The notes: generated from the letters alone by a model not told the origin. A DNA stretch of 64,000 nucleotides from Mantis religiosa (GCA_030765055.1 CM060950.1:278107311-278171310), one strand, 5' to 3'; shown: positions 33,870 through 45,663, numbered from the stretch's first letter. Program-made: numbers and translations.

Positions 33870-34475
33870 TTTGTGTGTGTTCATCAATAAAAAGTATTTA
33901 TCATAATTTTGACCATGTTAACTAGATTTTGTGAATTTGAAAAGTAATGTGTTAAGAATGGTGAACATGTACATCCTCCAAATGCTTTAGTATTGTTCTT
34001 GCTAATGCAGTACTTCACTGGCAGTGAAAGTATGCTTCTTGGAATGACAGTTGGTCTAATATTATATTAAGTTTCATGCATAACCACGAGTTCATAAACT
34101 TGAAGTAATATTTATAAGCTGCTTGCATTTCATCAAAATCACATGCATATTTATAAAAGAAATTGCTGTTGCAAAAGCACCCCCACACATGCATGTAAGA
34201 AACCTATAGTGAGGTGCTGTATGGAGCACTTGGAGGAACCTGACACTGCCAAGCAGGAAACTTTTTATTCTAAGGTCTAGAGTTTTCCTGACCTAATTGG
34301 TATAAATTTTATTTAAATTATTCAGAAACAATCTTGATCAACCTTTCTATGTGTTTGACAAAAAAATTGTGTTTATCAACGTTTTGGTCATGTTAAACTT
34401 TCATTAACTTTTCTGATTGAAACCTCTCTTAAAGTCTGTTCATTAAAATTTTGTATTGGACATGTGCAAATGCGG
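33870..34475. other. AT-rich flank between two PLE insertions
   Basis: No gene, exon or repeat recognised. Confidence 0.5.
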
Positions 34476-34530
34476 TTATATTGTACTTTTAAGTTTGAAT
34501 TTATGAGTCACTATGTTTACACTCAGTCTT

Positions 34531-36031
34531 AAAAAATCTGCCAAAAATCCACAAACAAGACAACAGCATGAGACCCATCATCAATGGCATCAATTCACCT
34601 ACATACCACATAGCAAAATGGTTAGTAAGAAAATTAAAATCATATGACAAATTTCAAAGTTTGGGAATAAAAAACTCCTTGGAATTGATAAACCACCTAC
34701 AGAAATACAACATCCCGGAAAATCACATACTTGTTTCTTTTGACGTTAAGGCACTTTTTACAAGCATTCCAGTAGAAGAAATATCTACATTCCTCAAAAA
34801 ATGGCTAACCCAGACTACAACAGACCCCAGAGAAATAGATGATATTATCAATCTTACAGATTTATGCATAAGGAATAATTACTTCATGTTTAACCAAAAA
34901 TTCTACAGACAATCAAAAGGTTTAGCAATGGGGAGCCCACTTTCGCCTATTTTAGCAGACCTATACATGAGCTATTTTGAAACACACATAGTAAAGGCCT
35001 TCCCACAGATTTATAAATTTTGGCAGAGATATGTTGATGATATTTTTGCTATCATTCCGGAAAAACTTAGAGAAGATTCTCTAAAATTACTAAACCTGCA
35101 AGATAATCACATCCAATTTACTATGGAAGTAGAAAGAGACAACACCCTACCCTTTCTGGACCTCAAGATAACTAGAAATCATCATGGTGTAGATTTTGGA
35201 ATATACAGGAAGCCCACACACATAGATAATTACATAAAGAAAAATGAATACAACCCAGTTTCACATCAACTAGCTGCCTTTAGAAGTCTAATTCACCGGC
35301 TATACAACGTCCCACTGAGTAAGGATGAATTTTTGAAAGAACAACAACACATAAAAGACATAGCGGTATTAAATGGATTCAACCCATCCATCATAAGGAA
35401 TATGATGAAGAGGAAAGAAAAACTGAAGATAAGATCAAAAAATACCACCCTCACACCACTTAATAACACAAATTGGCAATATAGAAAATTCACCTACCAT
35501 CCATGGGCTTTTAGAAAATTTGAACGAATCTTCAAAAGACTAAACTTAAAACTAGCACCCCAAAACAAATTCAGTCTGAGGAACCTACTAAATAAACCAC
35601 TGAAAAATACAATCCCCAACAATTTGAAATCAGGAATTTATCAGATTAATTGTGAAACCTGTGAAAAAAGCTACATAGGAAAAACTAAGAGAAACATGTT
35701 AACCAGGCAAAAAGAACACCAGAGGAACATTAAGTTGAAACAAACAGAAAAATCTGCAGTTTCACACCATTTTTGGACAGAAAACCACAACATTGGCCAC
35801 AACATTAAACTGTTAAAATCTTTAAGTACACCCATAGAATTGGATATTTGGGAAAAAATTTTCATAAACAAAAACCGTGATAAAGTTATAAATTTTGAAA
35901 TCCCGGCATTAAATGAAGTATTAAAACTTAGTGCCACTAACACCAGATGGCAGAGTGATCGGAGCTCCGTAGCAGTGGAAGAAGAGGGAGGTTCATTTAG
36001 TCACCAATCAGCTGATGATGAGATCGAATGA
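34531..36031 (+). CDS. PLE reverse transcriptase plus GIY-YIG endonuclease (5'-truncated)
   Basis: Open throughout; the first Met is at 34568, but the frame starts inside RT with LPKIHKQDNSMRPI, so the true N-terminus is missing. Motifs: ILVSFDVKALFTSIP, GLAMGSPLSPILADLY, QRYVDDIFAI (YVDD intact). GIY-YIG: SGIYQINCETCEKSYIGKTK, then MLTRQKEHQRN and TENHNIGHN. No internal stop in 487 codons, so a fairly recent insertion. Confidence 0.88.
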
Positions 36032-36050
36032 TCTTGAAAACGTTTCAATT
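36008..36050 (+). ncRNA. Hammerhead-ribozyme-like motif, PLE-D 3' end
   Basis: A complete CTGATGA core (36012-36018), a hairpin AGATC-GAAT-GATCT, GAAA (36036-36039) and the palindrome AACGTT (36039-36044), then T as the residue before the expected cleavage. Stem I is weak here, and a two-base spacer lies between the core and stem II. Hammerheads at PLE ends are established for the group; activity of this one is inferred. Confidence 0.6.
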
Positions 36051-36169
36051 ATACAACAACAAGTAAGTGAAGACTGAGTGTAAACATAGTGACTCATAAA
36101 TTCAAACTTAAATAAGAAGAATACTTCACTGTTAATAATGCTTCTGCTTTTAATATTTATATTGTACTT

Positions 36170-37870
36170 ATTTTGGAAATGTTCTACATTCAAATGAAAA
36201 GATTCTGTGTTAAGGAAATGATTAAGGTAGTAAACATCATTCATTCAGAATGTCAATATAAAGTTGTCACCTGAAACTGAATGAGGCAAATATGCATGCA
36301 TTTTAAAGTATGTTTCACATTACTGTTGGGTTCATTAGATACATAAGATAAGTGAAGTATTACTTTCAATTCACAAATTCAATTTTAAAGTTTCACCTTC
36401 GATATGCTTTTGCACTCAATATCTGGTTCTCTCTTTCTCTCTCTTTCTCTTTAGGGACCTGTCAATTCACTTAAGATGCCCACTAGTAGTGATATATGGA
36501 CTCTTTTGATGGCAGGCACAGACCGTGGACCTGTTGCATCCATAAGCATATTGATTAGTAAATGCACAGCACATCAAAGAGAGAAGTAATGCTTGCAGTG
36601 CTCTGTGTGATGACTGAGATTTCTGCAAGAGCTGTCTGAAAGATCTTCCATTTTCTTCCTGAAATATGCTCCAACAGTAAAATTGCAAAACAGATTACAC
36701 TACAAAAGTTTAAGGTGTTTCTCACCTCTTAATGCATGATCTTCCACTTTATATGAAAAAGGAGCTCATCTTGTAACTTACAGATGTTGATCACACGTTT
36801 GCTGGATTTTATGAATATGTAAACAAAGCTTCACAGAATGAAGAGATGGGTATTCATGTTCGATTCTGAAATAGAAACCAGGTGATTAGTCTTTCAAGAA
36901 ATGGTAACAATCCAGTGCTTATGGTTATTGGAAGTTGCAGACTTCATGCAATCTGTGGAGAGAATGGCATTAAGAATACCTGTTTGTCATTAATAGATTT
37001 TGTACAAAAGCTCTATTGCTAATTTAAGTGGATCCAAAGAAGCTAGCTATTATCACAATACAAAATTACCTATTTTTCCACAACAGTTCTGCTGTATTTG
37101 ATTGCTTTAAAATAAATGTGTGGCTGAGTGAGCTATCAAATATATATATATCGGAAATCACTCATAAGACCAAATCATATGAACATCAGACATGTATATT
37201 CCAGGAACTTACAGAGAAGTTTGTCAAACTGGTAGTAATATCCAAGCTAGGAAACACTGTAGTAAAAAAGTGTGAATGTTGATGCAAATCTTTTACCAGC
37301 AAAACAAATTGAGTTGGGATTCAAAACTAGAGCAGCAATAGGAAAATGTGAAGATGCCACAATAACAAATTTAAATTTAGGTATGACATTAAAACTTAAA
37401 TTTTGGTTACCAACATTGCATTTACTGTATTGTAATAAGCCATACTGTGGTTACATTTTTGTAATATATTGTTTCATATAATTCATTATATTTTCTATAA
37501 AAACAAGGTACTCAATCAGGAAATGTAAACCAAATGCGTGTGTACATACTTGGCTGTAGTATTTTTTTAAATTATAGAATCTGAGAAAAAACTACCTGAT
37601 ACATACTTTGTAAGACTTTAATACTAACCAACCACAGATTATTAGCTAAGCAGTATCAGTTTCTTTATTTCTGTATGGACTAAAGGCACAATAAAGCATG
37701 AAATTATGTTAATAGTATCAGTTTGTGTGCAAGCACCGCAGTTTTGACCAGAACCGAGTGGCAGATTGAGGAGCAGTATTACTATTTGTGGTTTTATAAT
37801 AGTGAGAAAAAGTAGTAGTGGTAGTAGAACTTATATGTCTATTATTCAGATAGAACAGACTTTATAAGTG
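36170..37870. other. Intergenic or intronic DNA; CT-rich tract at 36428-36455
   Basis: A pyrimidine tract TCTCTTTCTCTCTCTTTCTC ending TTTAG at 36454 resembles a splice acceptor, and the next ~130 bases are open in one frame. There is no matching donor or family resemblance, so no exon is called. Nothing else recognised. Confidence 0.4.
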
Positions 37871-37879
37871 GAATAAAAA

Positions 37880-38760
37880 GAAAATATTTAAGGGTTGTCC
37901 CAAAGGCTCTGTCCTGGGGCCTCCTGTTTGAGACCTTGTAATAGAAACCTTTATAGAAGAGACAAAGAAGAAAAGCAAAATATTGAATACAATTGCCTAT
38001 GCGGATGATTTAATATTTTTGATAGAAGGACAAAATAGATGAAAAATTGAATCCAAGGCAGCAAATTAATGAAAATATTGAATAATTGGTGTGTATCCTC
38101 AAAACTAAAGATTTTGACTAGTGTGAATCATGTTTAAAGATATTTTAAAAAGGGACCCAACAGTAAAATTAACAAACCATAAAATCACAAGGAAGAAAGA
38201 TAATAAATACCTATGAATTATGTTATATGAAACATTAAATTTTAGAGGGCATACAGCTTATATTAGAGAGATCAGGAAAAATTGTTATAAATTGCCAAAC
38301 TGACACGATAACATTTTAAAATACCTCTGAAAAAAATTAGCATTTCTTACTAATATAATCTTTGCTGTTATTACATACAGATTCAGTATTTTGGCAACCA
38401 GGATAAATAATGTTCAGATTAGGAGACTTTTAAGAAGAGCACAAAGAAAAACTTATTTATATTTAAGGTGCAATGGAATACAACATCCACAGTGGTAATG
38501 TTAGTTACCTTAGCCATATGACCATTTAATTATATGATTTAAATTCCAGAAGCAGAATTTGGGTTAAAGAAATTAAATTACATAATGGTGAAGAAAATAA
38601 CTGTGGAAGACAAAGTAAACCTGCAGCTGAAATTGAACAGGAACTAAAATTTAGATGGTAGTGGGGAAAACATGAACAAGGGAAGAAGAACTTATATTAT
38701 TTAATAATATAGGTGAAAGATTAACTCTAAACTATATAAAACCAACCAGAGGTTTTTGTT
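37880..38760 (+). pseudogene. Degraded LINE reverse transcriptase (R1-like?)
   Basis: After frame correction it reads GCPKGSVLGPP, IAYADDLIFLIEG, then NHKITRKKDNKYL, HTAYIREIRKNCYKL and RRLLRRAQRKTYL. The KGSVLGP box followed by YADDLIFLIEG is typical of R1-group LINEs. Stops are frequent. Ends not defined. Confidence 0.55.
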
Positions 38761-38886
38761 GATTAGGGAGCAGATTTGTATGTAAATAATTTTTTCCCAT
38801 ATAGACAAACTGTAACTAAGACAGAAATTTTATTTCACATAGAAATATATATTTTTGTATTATTTTTATGTTTTGCTTAAAACATA

Positions 38887-40215
38887 CGAGGGCTGTTTTT
38901 TTTTTTTCAACCTCCGATCGCTCCATGCCGACGCTACGCGGGCAGCAGAAAGCGGGTATGCGCTGTCGGCGACTGCGCAGCTCTCGCACTACACACTCCG
39001 CCATTGTTGACATTCAGTCGTCAGTCGGCGTTGTGCTACAGCCACGTAAACATGGCCGCCATTATTGATGCTCCCGCCAAGTGCGAATTGCGAAGTGTAA
39101 TTCGTTTTCTACAGGCTGAAGGCCATGGTGCTGCAGAAAACCATTGGAGGATGAGTCGTGTGTATGGCGAAAACTTCATGATGGTGTTGTTCGTGAATGG
39201 TGTCGAAAGTTTAAAGATGGTCGTAATGATGTGCATGGTGAAGGGGGTCAAGGACGCAAATCTGTTGTTTCAGATGAACTTGTTCGAGTTGACAGAATGG
39301 TTAAAGAAAACCGCAGATTCACTATCACTGCTTTGTCTACGGAGTTTCCAGAAGTTTCAAGGTCTGTTTTGTACTTGATTGTTACTGAAAGGTTAGGCTA
39401 CAAAAAACTTTGTGCACGTTGGGTCCCAAAAATGTTGACTGACAACCACAAAACTCGACGAATGGCATCAGCTTTGGAGTTCCTTGAGCGTTATCATGAT
39501 GAAGGAGACAACTTTTTGAAATCAATCGTGACTGGGGATGAAACTTGGGTTCAATACGACACACCGGAAACGAAACGGCAATCACAACAATGGATGCCTT
39601 CAAATTCACCAAACAAACCAAAGAAATTCAAACAAACATTCAACAACAGAAAGACCATGGCTACTGTGTTTTGGGACCAACAAGGTGTGTTGCTTGTGGA
39701 GTTTATGCAGCCCGGAACCACAATAACTTCAGCTGTTTATTGTGAAACTTTACAACGTTTACGTAGAGCCATTCAGAACAAACGAAGAGGAAGGCTGACT
39801 GCTGGAGTTGTTCTGATCCACGATAATGCCCGTCCACACACTGCGGCAGCAACTCAACGGCTTCTCGACCAATTTGGATGGGACATTTTCGATCATCCGC
39901 CATACAGTCCTGACTTAGCACCCAGTGACTTTCACCTTTTTCCTCAACTGAAGACGTGGCTTGGTGGGAAGCGATTTCAAACCAATGAGAACCTTCAAAC
40001 GAACGTCAAGGACTACTTGAATTCAATGGCGGCAACTTTCTTTGAAGAGGGAATTGAAAAGCTTGTCCAGAGATATGACAAATGTCTCAATCTCTTCGGT
40101 GATTATGTCGAAAAGTAACCATAAGTGTACTATTCTTTTGGTAATAAAATTATTGTTTTATATGAACTTGTGTTTTATTTATAGCCTATCGGAGGTTGAA
40201 AAAAAAACGGCCCTC
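38887..40215 (+). mobile_element. Mariner (DD34D) element, nearly intact
   Basis: 1,329 bp with terminal inverted repeats CGAGGGCTGTTTTTTT...CAACCTCCGAT and, reversed, CGAGGGCCGTTTTTTT...CAACCTCCGAT, flanked by TA (38885-38886 and 40216-40217). The poly-T within the ends differs slightly in length. The transposase carries one frameshift. Confidence 0.9.
39052..40118 (+). pseudogene. Mariner transposase with one frameshift
   Basis: Begins MAAIIDAPAKCELRSVIRFL; the frame shifts once near 39175-39185 (after MSRVYGENF, where about four bases appear to be missing) and continues open to YVEK-stop. The paired helix-turn-helix region is followed by catalytic segments TGDETW, IHDNARPHT and SPDLAPSDFHLF. 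I count 34 residues between the second and third Asp, so DD34D. Apart from the frameshift it looks complete. Confidence 0.88.
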
Positions 40216-40219
40216 GTAT

Positions 40220-40542
40220 GTGTCACTTATCTTTTTTATATTTTTAAATTTAACAAAAAATAATGTGCATTATCATATTATGAGGACAGTGTTGCTGGAT
40301 TTCTCTGTTGGTAATGGGAGATGCACGTTGACTGTTTCGAAGACCCAAGTCGAGAAGCCAGATATAACAGGGTTAATTCGTTGTATTTTGAGTTGTTTCT
40401 TGATGATTGTGTTTGATTAAATAAGAGTCATGTGACTTCTGATTTTCAGGCGTGGTTCGGAATAAAGTTTCGGAGAAGTCAAATTTTGTAACAAATAATT
40501 TCATTGTACTATCTGGATTACATTTTACTTGAACTTCCTTTC
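40220..40542. other. Flank between the mariner and the gag-only LTR element
   Basis: No feature recognised. Confidence 0.4.
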
Positions 40543-40892
40543 CTAGTCAATTGCAGGCCACCTCCAGCATATCGATAAACTCTTACTTTTTTTTACAAAA
40601 ACAGTTCCAATTATTACATAAAACCTCTTGATCCTGCGCAACTATTCATCACACTCACGATTACAGAACATCTCTACCATGATTATTGATTTTCCATAAC
40701 TATCGTTACTCCTATATTAATTTTGTGATTGGCCGATTTAATGCTACGTCATCACATTACATCATATAATTATTACTACGGCCAATCAGAAAATTACATA
40801 CATTTTTACACATTTTTATTTATAAATTTATAAATTTTTCACACTTTTTCTAATATAAATCGAAACCACCAATAATCATTTAAATCGTTTCA
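40543..40892 (-). repeat. 3' LTR (minus strand) of the gag-only element
   Basis: Direct repeat partner of 43671-44020; both contain ATCGATAAACTCTTAC and TTACTACGGCCAATCA. Confidence 0.8.
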
Positions 40893-41140
40893 TATGCCTC
40901 TCTTGGAAATACATGGAAAAGAGTCTGATTTAATTAATTCAACAATGAGTTTCCATATACTTCAAAGACTACCCCTACAATAACGTTTCACAACAATGAT
41001 CAATACTTAATTTAAAAGTAAACACAATTTAACACTGAACAAATAAAATACATGATTCATTAATGATTTGAACATAACTTGACTTTAAATATTACAGAAT
41101 ATTAACCAATTTATGTACAAAGTAGTGTTTGGTATTTGAC

Positions 41141-42364
41141 TCAAATGGGATGGTTTTCATTAACAGTTAAGTTGGCATCAGTCCTTGGTTCCCTTGTATT
41201 CATTGTTGGTCTTATATTATTTGATTCATTTTGAGGGTTCATGTTAGCATGCGGTCTAATCCTTCCACTACCTGATGATTCATGTTGTACCCCTCTGTTC
41301 AGTCTATCATCTCTATTTCTGTTGTTTTCCCTTTGATTATATTCTCTATAAAATCTTAGGTGGTTTATTTGACTATCTCGACCACCTCTTCCATAACTGC
41401 TAGCGTTATTATAATTCCTCTGTTGGCCAGACTGTATCCTGCTATGATTACCAGATGGCAAAAGAGATTCATATCTACGTCTAGATTCTGGATAATTGTT
41501 TACAAATCTGTTACTTCTACTCGGTGCCTCTCCCCTACCGAAGGATCTGAATGTTTCAGGATAATTATTATCTCTGTTGTGGTTCTCCCTGATATTCTGT
41601 TGGTCTCTTAGTTCAGATTCAGCGTGTGCGCAATTATTGTGATGTGTGTTTGAGGTTAGGTCTGTGAATGGACTGTATACCTCGAACTCTGACAACAATT
41701 CGATGATATCTGCAAAATCTACAGGACTTGCTACGATTAGGTGATTCCTAATGTGTGGTGGATAGTGTCGAATCAACGTTTTGATTATTTCTGTCTCCGT
41801 AAGTTCTGGATTCACCAGTTTGCTTTTGTTAGCTAATTTCAAGAAGTATTCAGTCATGGATATTCCCTTTCTGGAGTCAAATTTTCCAGTTGCTAACTTG
41901 ATTTTTAATCTGTTCTGCCTCTCAGGACCCCAGAACCGATTAATAAACAAATTTCTAAACATACCATATGTTTTATGTGAAGTCAAAGTCAATCTAAGCC
42001 ACTCCAATGCATTATTTTTTAGACAACGCTTAACAATCATCATCCTGAATTCAGTTGGAATTTTCTTTATGCGAAAATATTCCTCCAACTCTCTCAAGAA
42101 CACCTTCAGATTATCACCTGCCTCTTCGTCAAAAGTTGGTGAACTGTCATGTAATGAATAATTCATGCACTCATAATCTAAATTGTAAAAATGTGTGTGT
42201 TTTGGCACATTTTGTGTATTTCTGTGATAATTAGCATCATTATCAGGACACACTGAATCAACTAATTCACTCACTACTTCTTCATAACCTGGATTATCAC
42301 CTAGATTACATGGTAAGTCACAATCATTATTCTTGTTTCTAACTACATTTTGCATATCATTCAT
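41141..42364 (-). CDS. gag: Retrotransposon Gag, capsid-like, with Arg/Asn-rich tail
   Basis: An open 407-codon frame. Residues ~80-230 look like a gag capsid domain (NLKVFLRELEEYFRIKKIP, LKNNALEWLRLTL, FRNLFINRFWG, MTEYFLKLANKSKLVNPEL, LIRHYPPHIRNHLIV). From residue ~260 the protein is rich in Arg, Asn, Gly and Ser with RG and GRGG groups, an RNA-binding tail in place of the usual CCHC zinc knuckle, which I do not find. Frames upstream on the same strand (43344-42466) encode a coiled coil and were probably part of the same protein. Confidence 0.7.
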   Translation of the reverse strand: MNDMQNVVRNKNNDCDLPCNLGDNPGYEEVVSELVDSVCPDNDANYHRNTQNVPKHTHFYNLDYECMNYSLHDSSPTFDEEAGDNLKVFLRELEEYFRIKKIPTEFRMMIVKRCLKNNALEWLRLTLTSHKTYGMFRNLFINRFWGPERQNRLKIKLATGKFDSRKGISMTEYFLKLANKSKLVNPELTETEIIKTLIRHYPPHIRNHLIVASPVDFADIIELLSEFEVYSPFTDLTSNTHHNNCAHAESELRDQQNIRENHNRDNNYPETFRSFGRGEAPSRSNRFVNNYPESRRRYESLLPSGNHSRIQSGQQRNYNNASSYGRGGRDSQINHLRFYREYNQRENNRNRDDRLNRGVQHESSGSGRIRPHANMNPQNESNNIRPTMNTREPRTDANLTVNENHPI

Positions 42365-42465
42365 TTTATTTACCTAAATTGCCATTACAACTTGAGTCAG
42401 GTTCCCTAGATTCTCTTTTTCTAATTTTTCCTGCATTTCTTTGATCTGTGAACACATTCCTTCAT

Positions 42466-43344
42466 TTATTTCTTTAATTTGTGTTTTAAGAGCATTTCAG
42501 AATTGATCACTTTCAATTTCTGTTCCAACTTACTATCTAATTCTTCTTCTTTTACTGTTTGTTTTTTAAGAATTTCTTCCTGTTGATTCCTAATTATTCC
42601 TAATTCTTTATTTAGCTCTACTTTTATCTCCTGCTTAACATTTTCCTGACATAACCTAGTTTCTTGAATCATTTCTCTTAACTCTATAACCTGTCTACTC
42701 TCACTCTTGTTAAGTTCTATGATCTGCATTAGCCTTTCCATACTCTCCCTACATTCTTTCCTCCCTTCTCTAATTTCTTGTGCTATTTCAGTTTTCAATT
42801 CCTGTTTTAGCTTTTGTGATAAACGAACCTCTAAATTGCTTACACTTTGTGCTAGTTCCTGTCTCACTCCAGCATCTAAATTACTCATCTTCTGTGTTAA
42901 ATCACTTACATTTTGCTCCAACTCTGATTTTAACTCTGATTTTACATCTCCTATTTTCACATCTAGACTACTCATCTTCTGTGTTAAATCATATGCATTT
43001 TGTTCCAACTCTGACTTTAACTCTGACTTTAAATCATTTTAATTCTTATCTATTTTAGCATCTAAATTACTCAAATTATTTGAATTTTTATCTATTTTAG
43101 CATCTAAATTACTCAAATTATTCGAATTTTTATCTATTTTAGCATCTAAATTATGCAACATTTTAGTTATCCTTTCTAACATTAACTCGTTATCTTTACT
43201 TAATCCTACGTCTTCCCTACTCATTCCTACACCAGCTTCTCCTTCCACTGTTACTTCTTTTCTACTTGCCATCTTTTTAACTATTTTCTGATTTCTTAGC
43301 AACATAAATCTACTACTAATTTTTTTTTTTGTAACTTCACTCAC
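42466..43344 (-). CDS. Coiled-coil Gag N-terminal region, two frames
   Basis: 43344-43039 (MSEVTKKKISSRF... ending in a repeat of NLDAKIDKNSNNLS) and 43008-42466 (MEQNAYDLTQKMSSLD, then long heptad-like Glu/Lys/Leu stretches such as KQELKTEIAQEIREG). A TAA separates them at 43039. Both lie directly 5' of the capsid-like gag frame. A 45-bp repeat encodes the NLDAKIDKNSNN units. Probably the N-terminal part of one ancestral gag. Confidence 0.55.
43045..43160. repeat. 45-bp tandem repeat, about 2.5 copies
   Basis: Units containing TTTATCTATTTTAGCATCTA and AATTACTCAAATTATT repeat at a 45-bp period, in frame with the coiled-coil ORF. Confidence 0.85.
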
Positions 43345-43670
43345 TTTGAACCAGTTTTTTTTTCTTCTCTCTTCTTTCTCCTTTCCTTTTGTATTCCATG
43401 TAGCTGTACGAGGTTTTAATCTCCACTCTCCTTTATCCTATTCGGCTCCCATGTTGCTTCATATGTAGCAGGATTTCTATCCGTAGTTAATTTCTCTCCA
43501 TCTTAATCAGCCACACGTTTGGGCGTAATATGGAGCAGGATTTCTATATTGGAGGATTGCCGATTGAGCATTTTCATATCTTCATGCAGGATTGTGTGCA
43601 CAGATTCCACAGAAATGCCAATTTTGGAGGTGATGTGTGCAACTGTATTAACTGTCTTGAAATAATTTTG

Positions 43671-44020
43671 CTAGTCTATTGCAGGTTACCTTCTGTCTAT
43701 CGATAAACTCTTACTTTTTTTACAAAAACAGTTCCAATTATTACATAAAACCTCCTGATCCTGCACAACTATTCATCACACTCACGATCACAGAACATCT
43801 CTACCAAGATTATTGATTTTCCGTAACTATCGTTACTCCTTTATTAATTTTGTGATAGGCCGATTTAATGCTATGTCACCACATTACGTCATACAATTAT
43901 TACTACGGCCAATCACAAAATTACATTTATTTTTACACATTTTTATTTATAAATTTATAAATTTTTCACACTTTTTCTAAATATAAATATAAACCACCAA
44001 TAATTATTTAAATCGTTTCA
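43671..44020 (-). repeat. 5' LTR (minus strand) of the gag-only element
   Basis: Direct repeat partner of 40543-40892. Confidence 0.8.
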
Positions 44021-45316
44021 ACAGTTTGAATGAACTTCATTCCTAAATGTAGTGCATAATGAATTACCTCCACTACATGTGTTGCCTCACTATCTGAAAG
44101 GGGAATCCCTTATATATGATGTGGATGGCTGACGCAAAGTACACAACAATCTTGTCACTACCCATGTCTTGTTTAAAGTAGAGCATTTGTACAGTATAGT
44201 ATCTTAAGTGAAGTGATTGGCTATATAATCCCGAAAGTGAAGTTGAGTGTTTGCTCTTGTTTGCAACAATATGTTGTTGAATTCAGTGGCATCTTTACAA
44301 GTGATGGAAGAATTTTATTCTGTCAATGTGGGAAATCAGTAAATACAGATCAGTGATCTTAAACTTTGCAGCATTAACAGGTAGTAAAATAGGATTGCCG
44401 CTTCACATACAACTTCTAGACAAGTTCTTCTAGGCGTAGCAGCTTCCTCTTCGCATACCTTAGTTTATAAAAGTTCCAAATATTATGCAGATGTGTGTGA
44501 TATTCCTTTATACAAATTGAAAAGTCCAAGCTCAGAAACTTTGTTACGAAATATGCAAAGTATGAAACACTAGGAGAATCAACATAAAAAAAAATTGAAG
44601 GTGCCTGTTGGTTACGAAGAAATGCTAAGAAAGATAAGAGCAGAATGTTAAAATAAAACAAAATTTTGGTAAGCATTGATGAATCACCTGACTCGCAGTA
44701 GGAAAATGGGAAATGTGGTAGGACTGCTAGAAAATAATGAAAGTTTCCAAGCGGTGTTTTCTATTAGCATGTAGAGAAATATTTGCATCAAACATGTAAC
44801 AATGGCTCGCTTATTCAGTGAATCTCTGCAGATTTTATGGCCGAATGGGAAGAAATTTGATAGTGCATTACACTCGCTGCTGCATATATGAAGAAGGCAG
44901 CCAAAGATCTTTCTGTAAGCTTGCCACACAATATATGTAACTTGTATAGCACATGGCTTACACAGAATCTGTAAGCAGATACATTGCATCCTAAAATGGT
45001 CAAATTGATCTCAAATGCCAAAAATGATCTCAAGTGCCAACAAGAATTGATTTGTTTAGAGCCAAAAATCCATATCATGCACTTCCACCTAGTCCCATAG
45101 TTACTCATTGGGGGACATGGTTGGAAGCAGCATGTATTATGCAAACAATTTTGAAAATTTTAAATTGGTGACTGATGAACTAAATAAGGATGATGCTTCA
45201 ATTGAAATTCTTCAGAACTTACTCAATGACAGTACACTAAAAATTAATTGTCTTACATATTTGGGTTTTGTGTTTCTTTCTATAAAAGCAAATTAGAAAC
45301 ATCAACCAGCTTACAA

Positions 45317-45463
45317 TTCCTTTCCTTTCCTTTCCCTTTTCCTTTTCCTTTCCCTTTTCCTTTTCCTTTTCCTTTTCCTTTCCTTTCCTTTCCTTTTCTT
45401 TTCTTTTCTTTTCTTTTCTTTTCTTTTCTTTTCTTTTCTTTTCTTTTCTTTTCTTTTCTTTCC
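45317..45463. repeat. TTTCC/TTTTC pentanucleotide array
   Basis: Pyrimidine pentamers, first TTTCC-type then about 14 pure TTTTC-type units. It lies inside the insertion borders, at the 3' tail of the minus-strand PLE arm, so it probably expanded from the element's tail. Frames of Lys/Glu or Phe/Ser across it are spurious. Confidence 0.9.
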
Positions 45464-45544
45464 AGCTTACAAGACAGTGTTGTAATAAATTAAATTTAAA
45501 GGGAGTCAATTAATGCAGTAAACAACACTTACTTTTAAATTTTC

Positions 45545-45585
45545 CCAGAACATGTTTCAGAGACCCTGCCTCCATCATCAACCGG
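45545..45585 (-). ncRNA. Hammerhead-like motif, fold-back left arm
   Basis: Reversed: CCGG, core TTGATGA (one change from CTGATGA), stem-loop, GAAA, palindrome ACATGT (45550-45555), T, then CTGG pairing with CCGG through one G-U wobble. Confidence 0.6.
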
Positions 45586-45621
45586 ATATCGACTGGTTCT
45601 CAGTGGTGTAGCTGGCGATAT

Positions 45622-45663
45622 CCGGTTGACAGTGGAGGCAAAGTCTCTGAAACATGTTCCAGG
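45622..45663 (+). ncRNA. Hammerhead-like motif, fold-back right arm (degenerate)
   Basis: CCGG, TTGACAG in place of the core, stem-loop, GAAA, ACATGT (45652-45657), T, CCAGG. The palindrome is conserved although the core is damaged. Confidence 0.5.

Larger units (their letters stand above)
34489..36156. mobile_element. PLE subfamily D insertion with a ~40-bp inverted stub
   Basis: Bounded by 13-bp repeats TTATATTGTACTT (34476-34488 and 36157-36169). 34491-34529 is the inverted copy of 36074-36113, i.e. a minus-strand 3' stub abutting the plus copy that begins at about 34531. So this too is an inverted pair, with one arm cut to about 40 bp. The plus copy is 5'-truncated within RT. Confidence 0.85.
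40543..44020 (-). mobile_element. Gag-only LTR retroelement (no pol)
   Basis: Direct repeats of 350 bp at 40543-40892 and 43671-44020 bracket about 2.8 kb containing only gag-type frames on the minus strand. Read on that strand the repeats start TGAAACGATTTAAA. About 20-25 differences are visible between the repeats, so this is older than the gypsy copies. No target duplication was found at these borders, so the exact LTR ends are uncertain. No protease, RT or integrase is visible; it may be a deletion derivative dependent on a relative. Confidence 0.7.

Noticed and set aside
36455..36590. Exon after the strong pyrimidine tract and AG at 36454
   Set aside because: No donor in a matching phase and no link to the candidate host exons; the tract is probably a CT microsatellite.
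43038..43160. CRISPR-like direct repeats
   Set aside because: Only 2.5 units with no unique spacers, in frame with a coiled-coil gag; a simple tandem duplication in a eukaryote.
40543..44020. Pair of unrelated repeats flanking a host gag-like gene
   Set aside because: Equal 350-bp length, same orientation as the gag frames and the element-like coding order favour an LTR element, although no TSD was found.
45237..45509. Lys/Glu-rich and Phe/Pro-rich open frames
   Set aside because: Both are translations of the TTTTC/TTTCC array.
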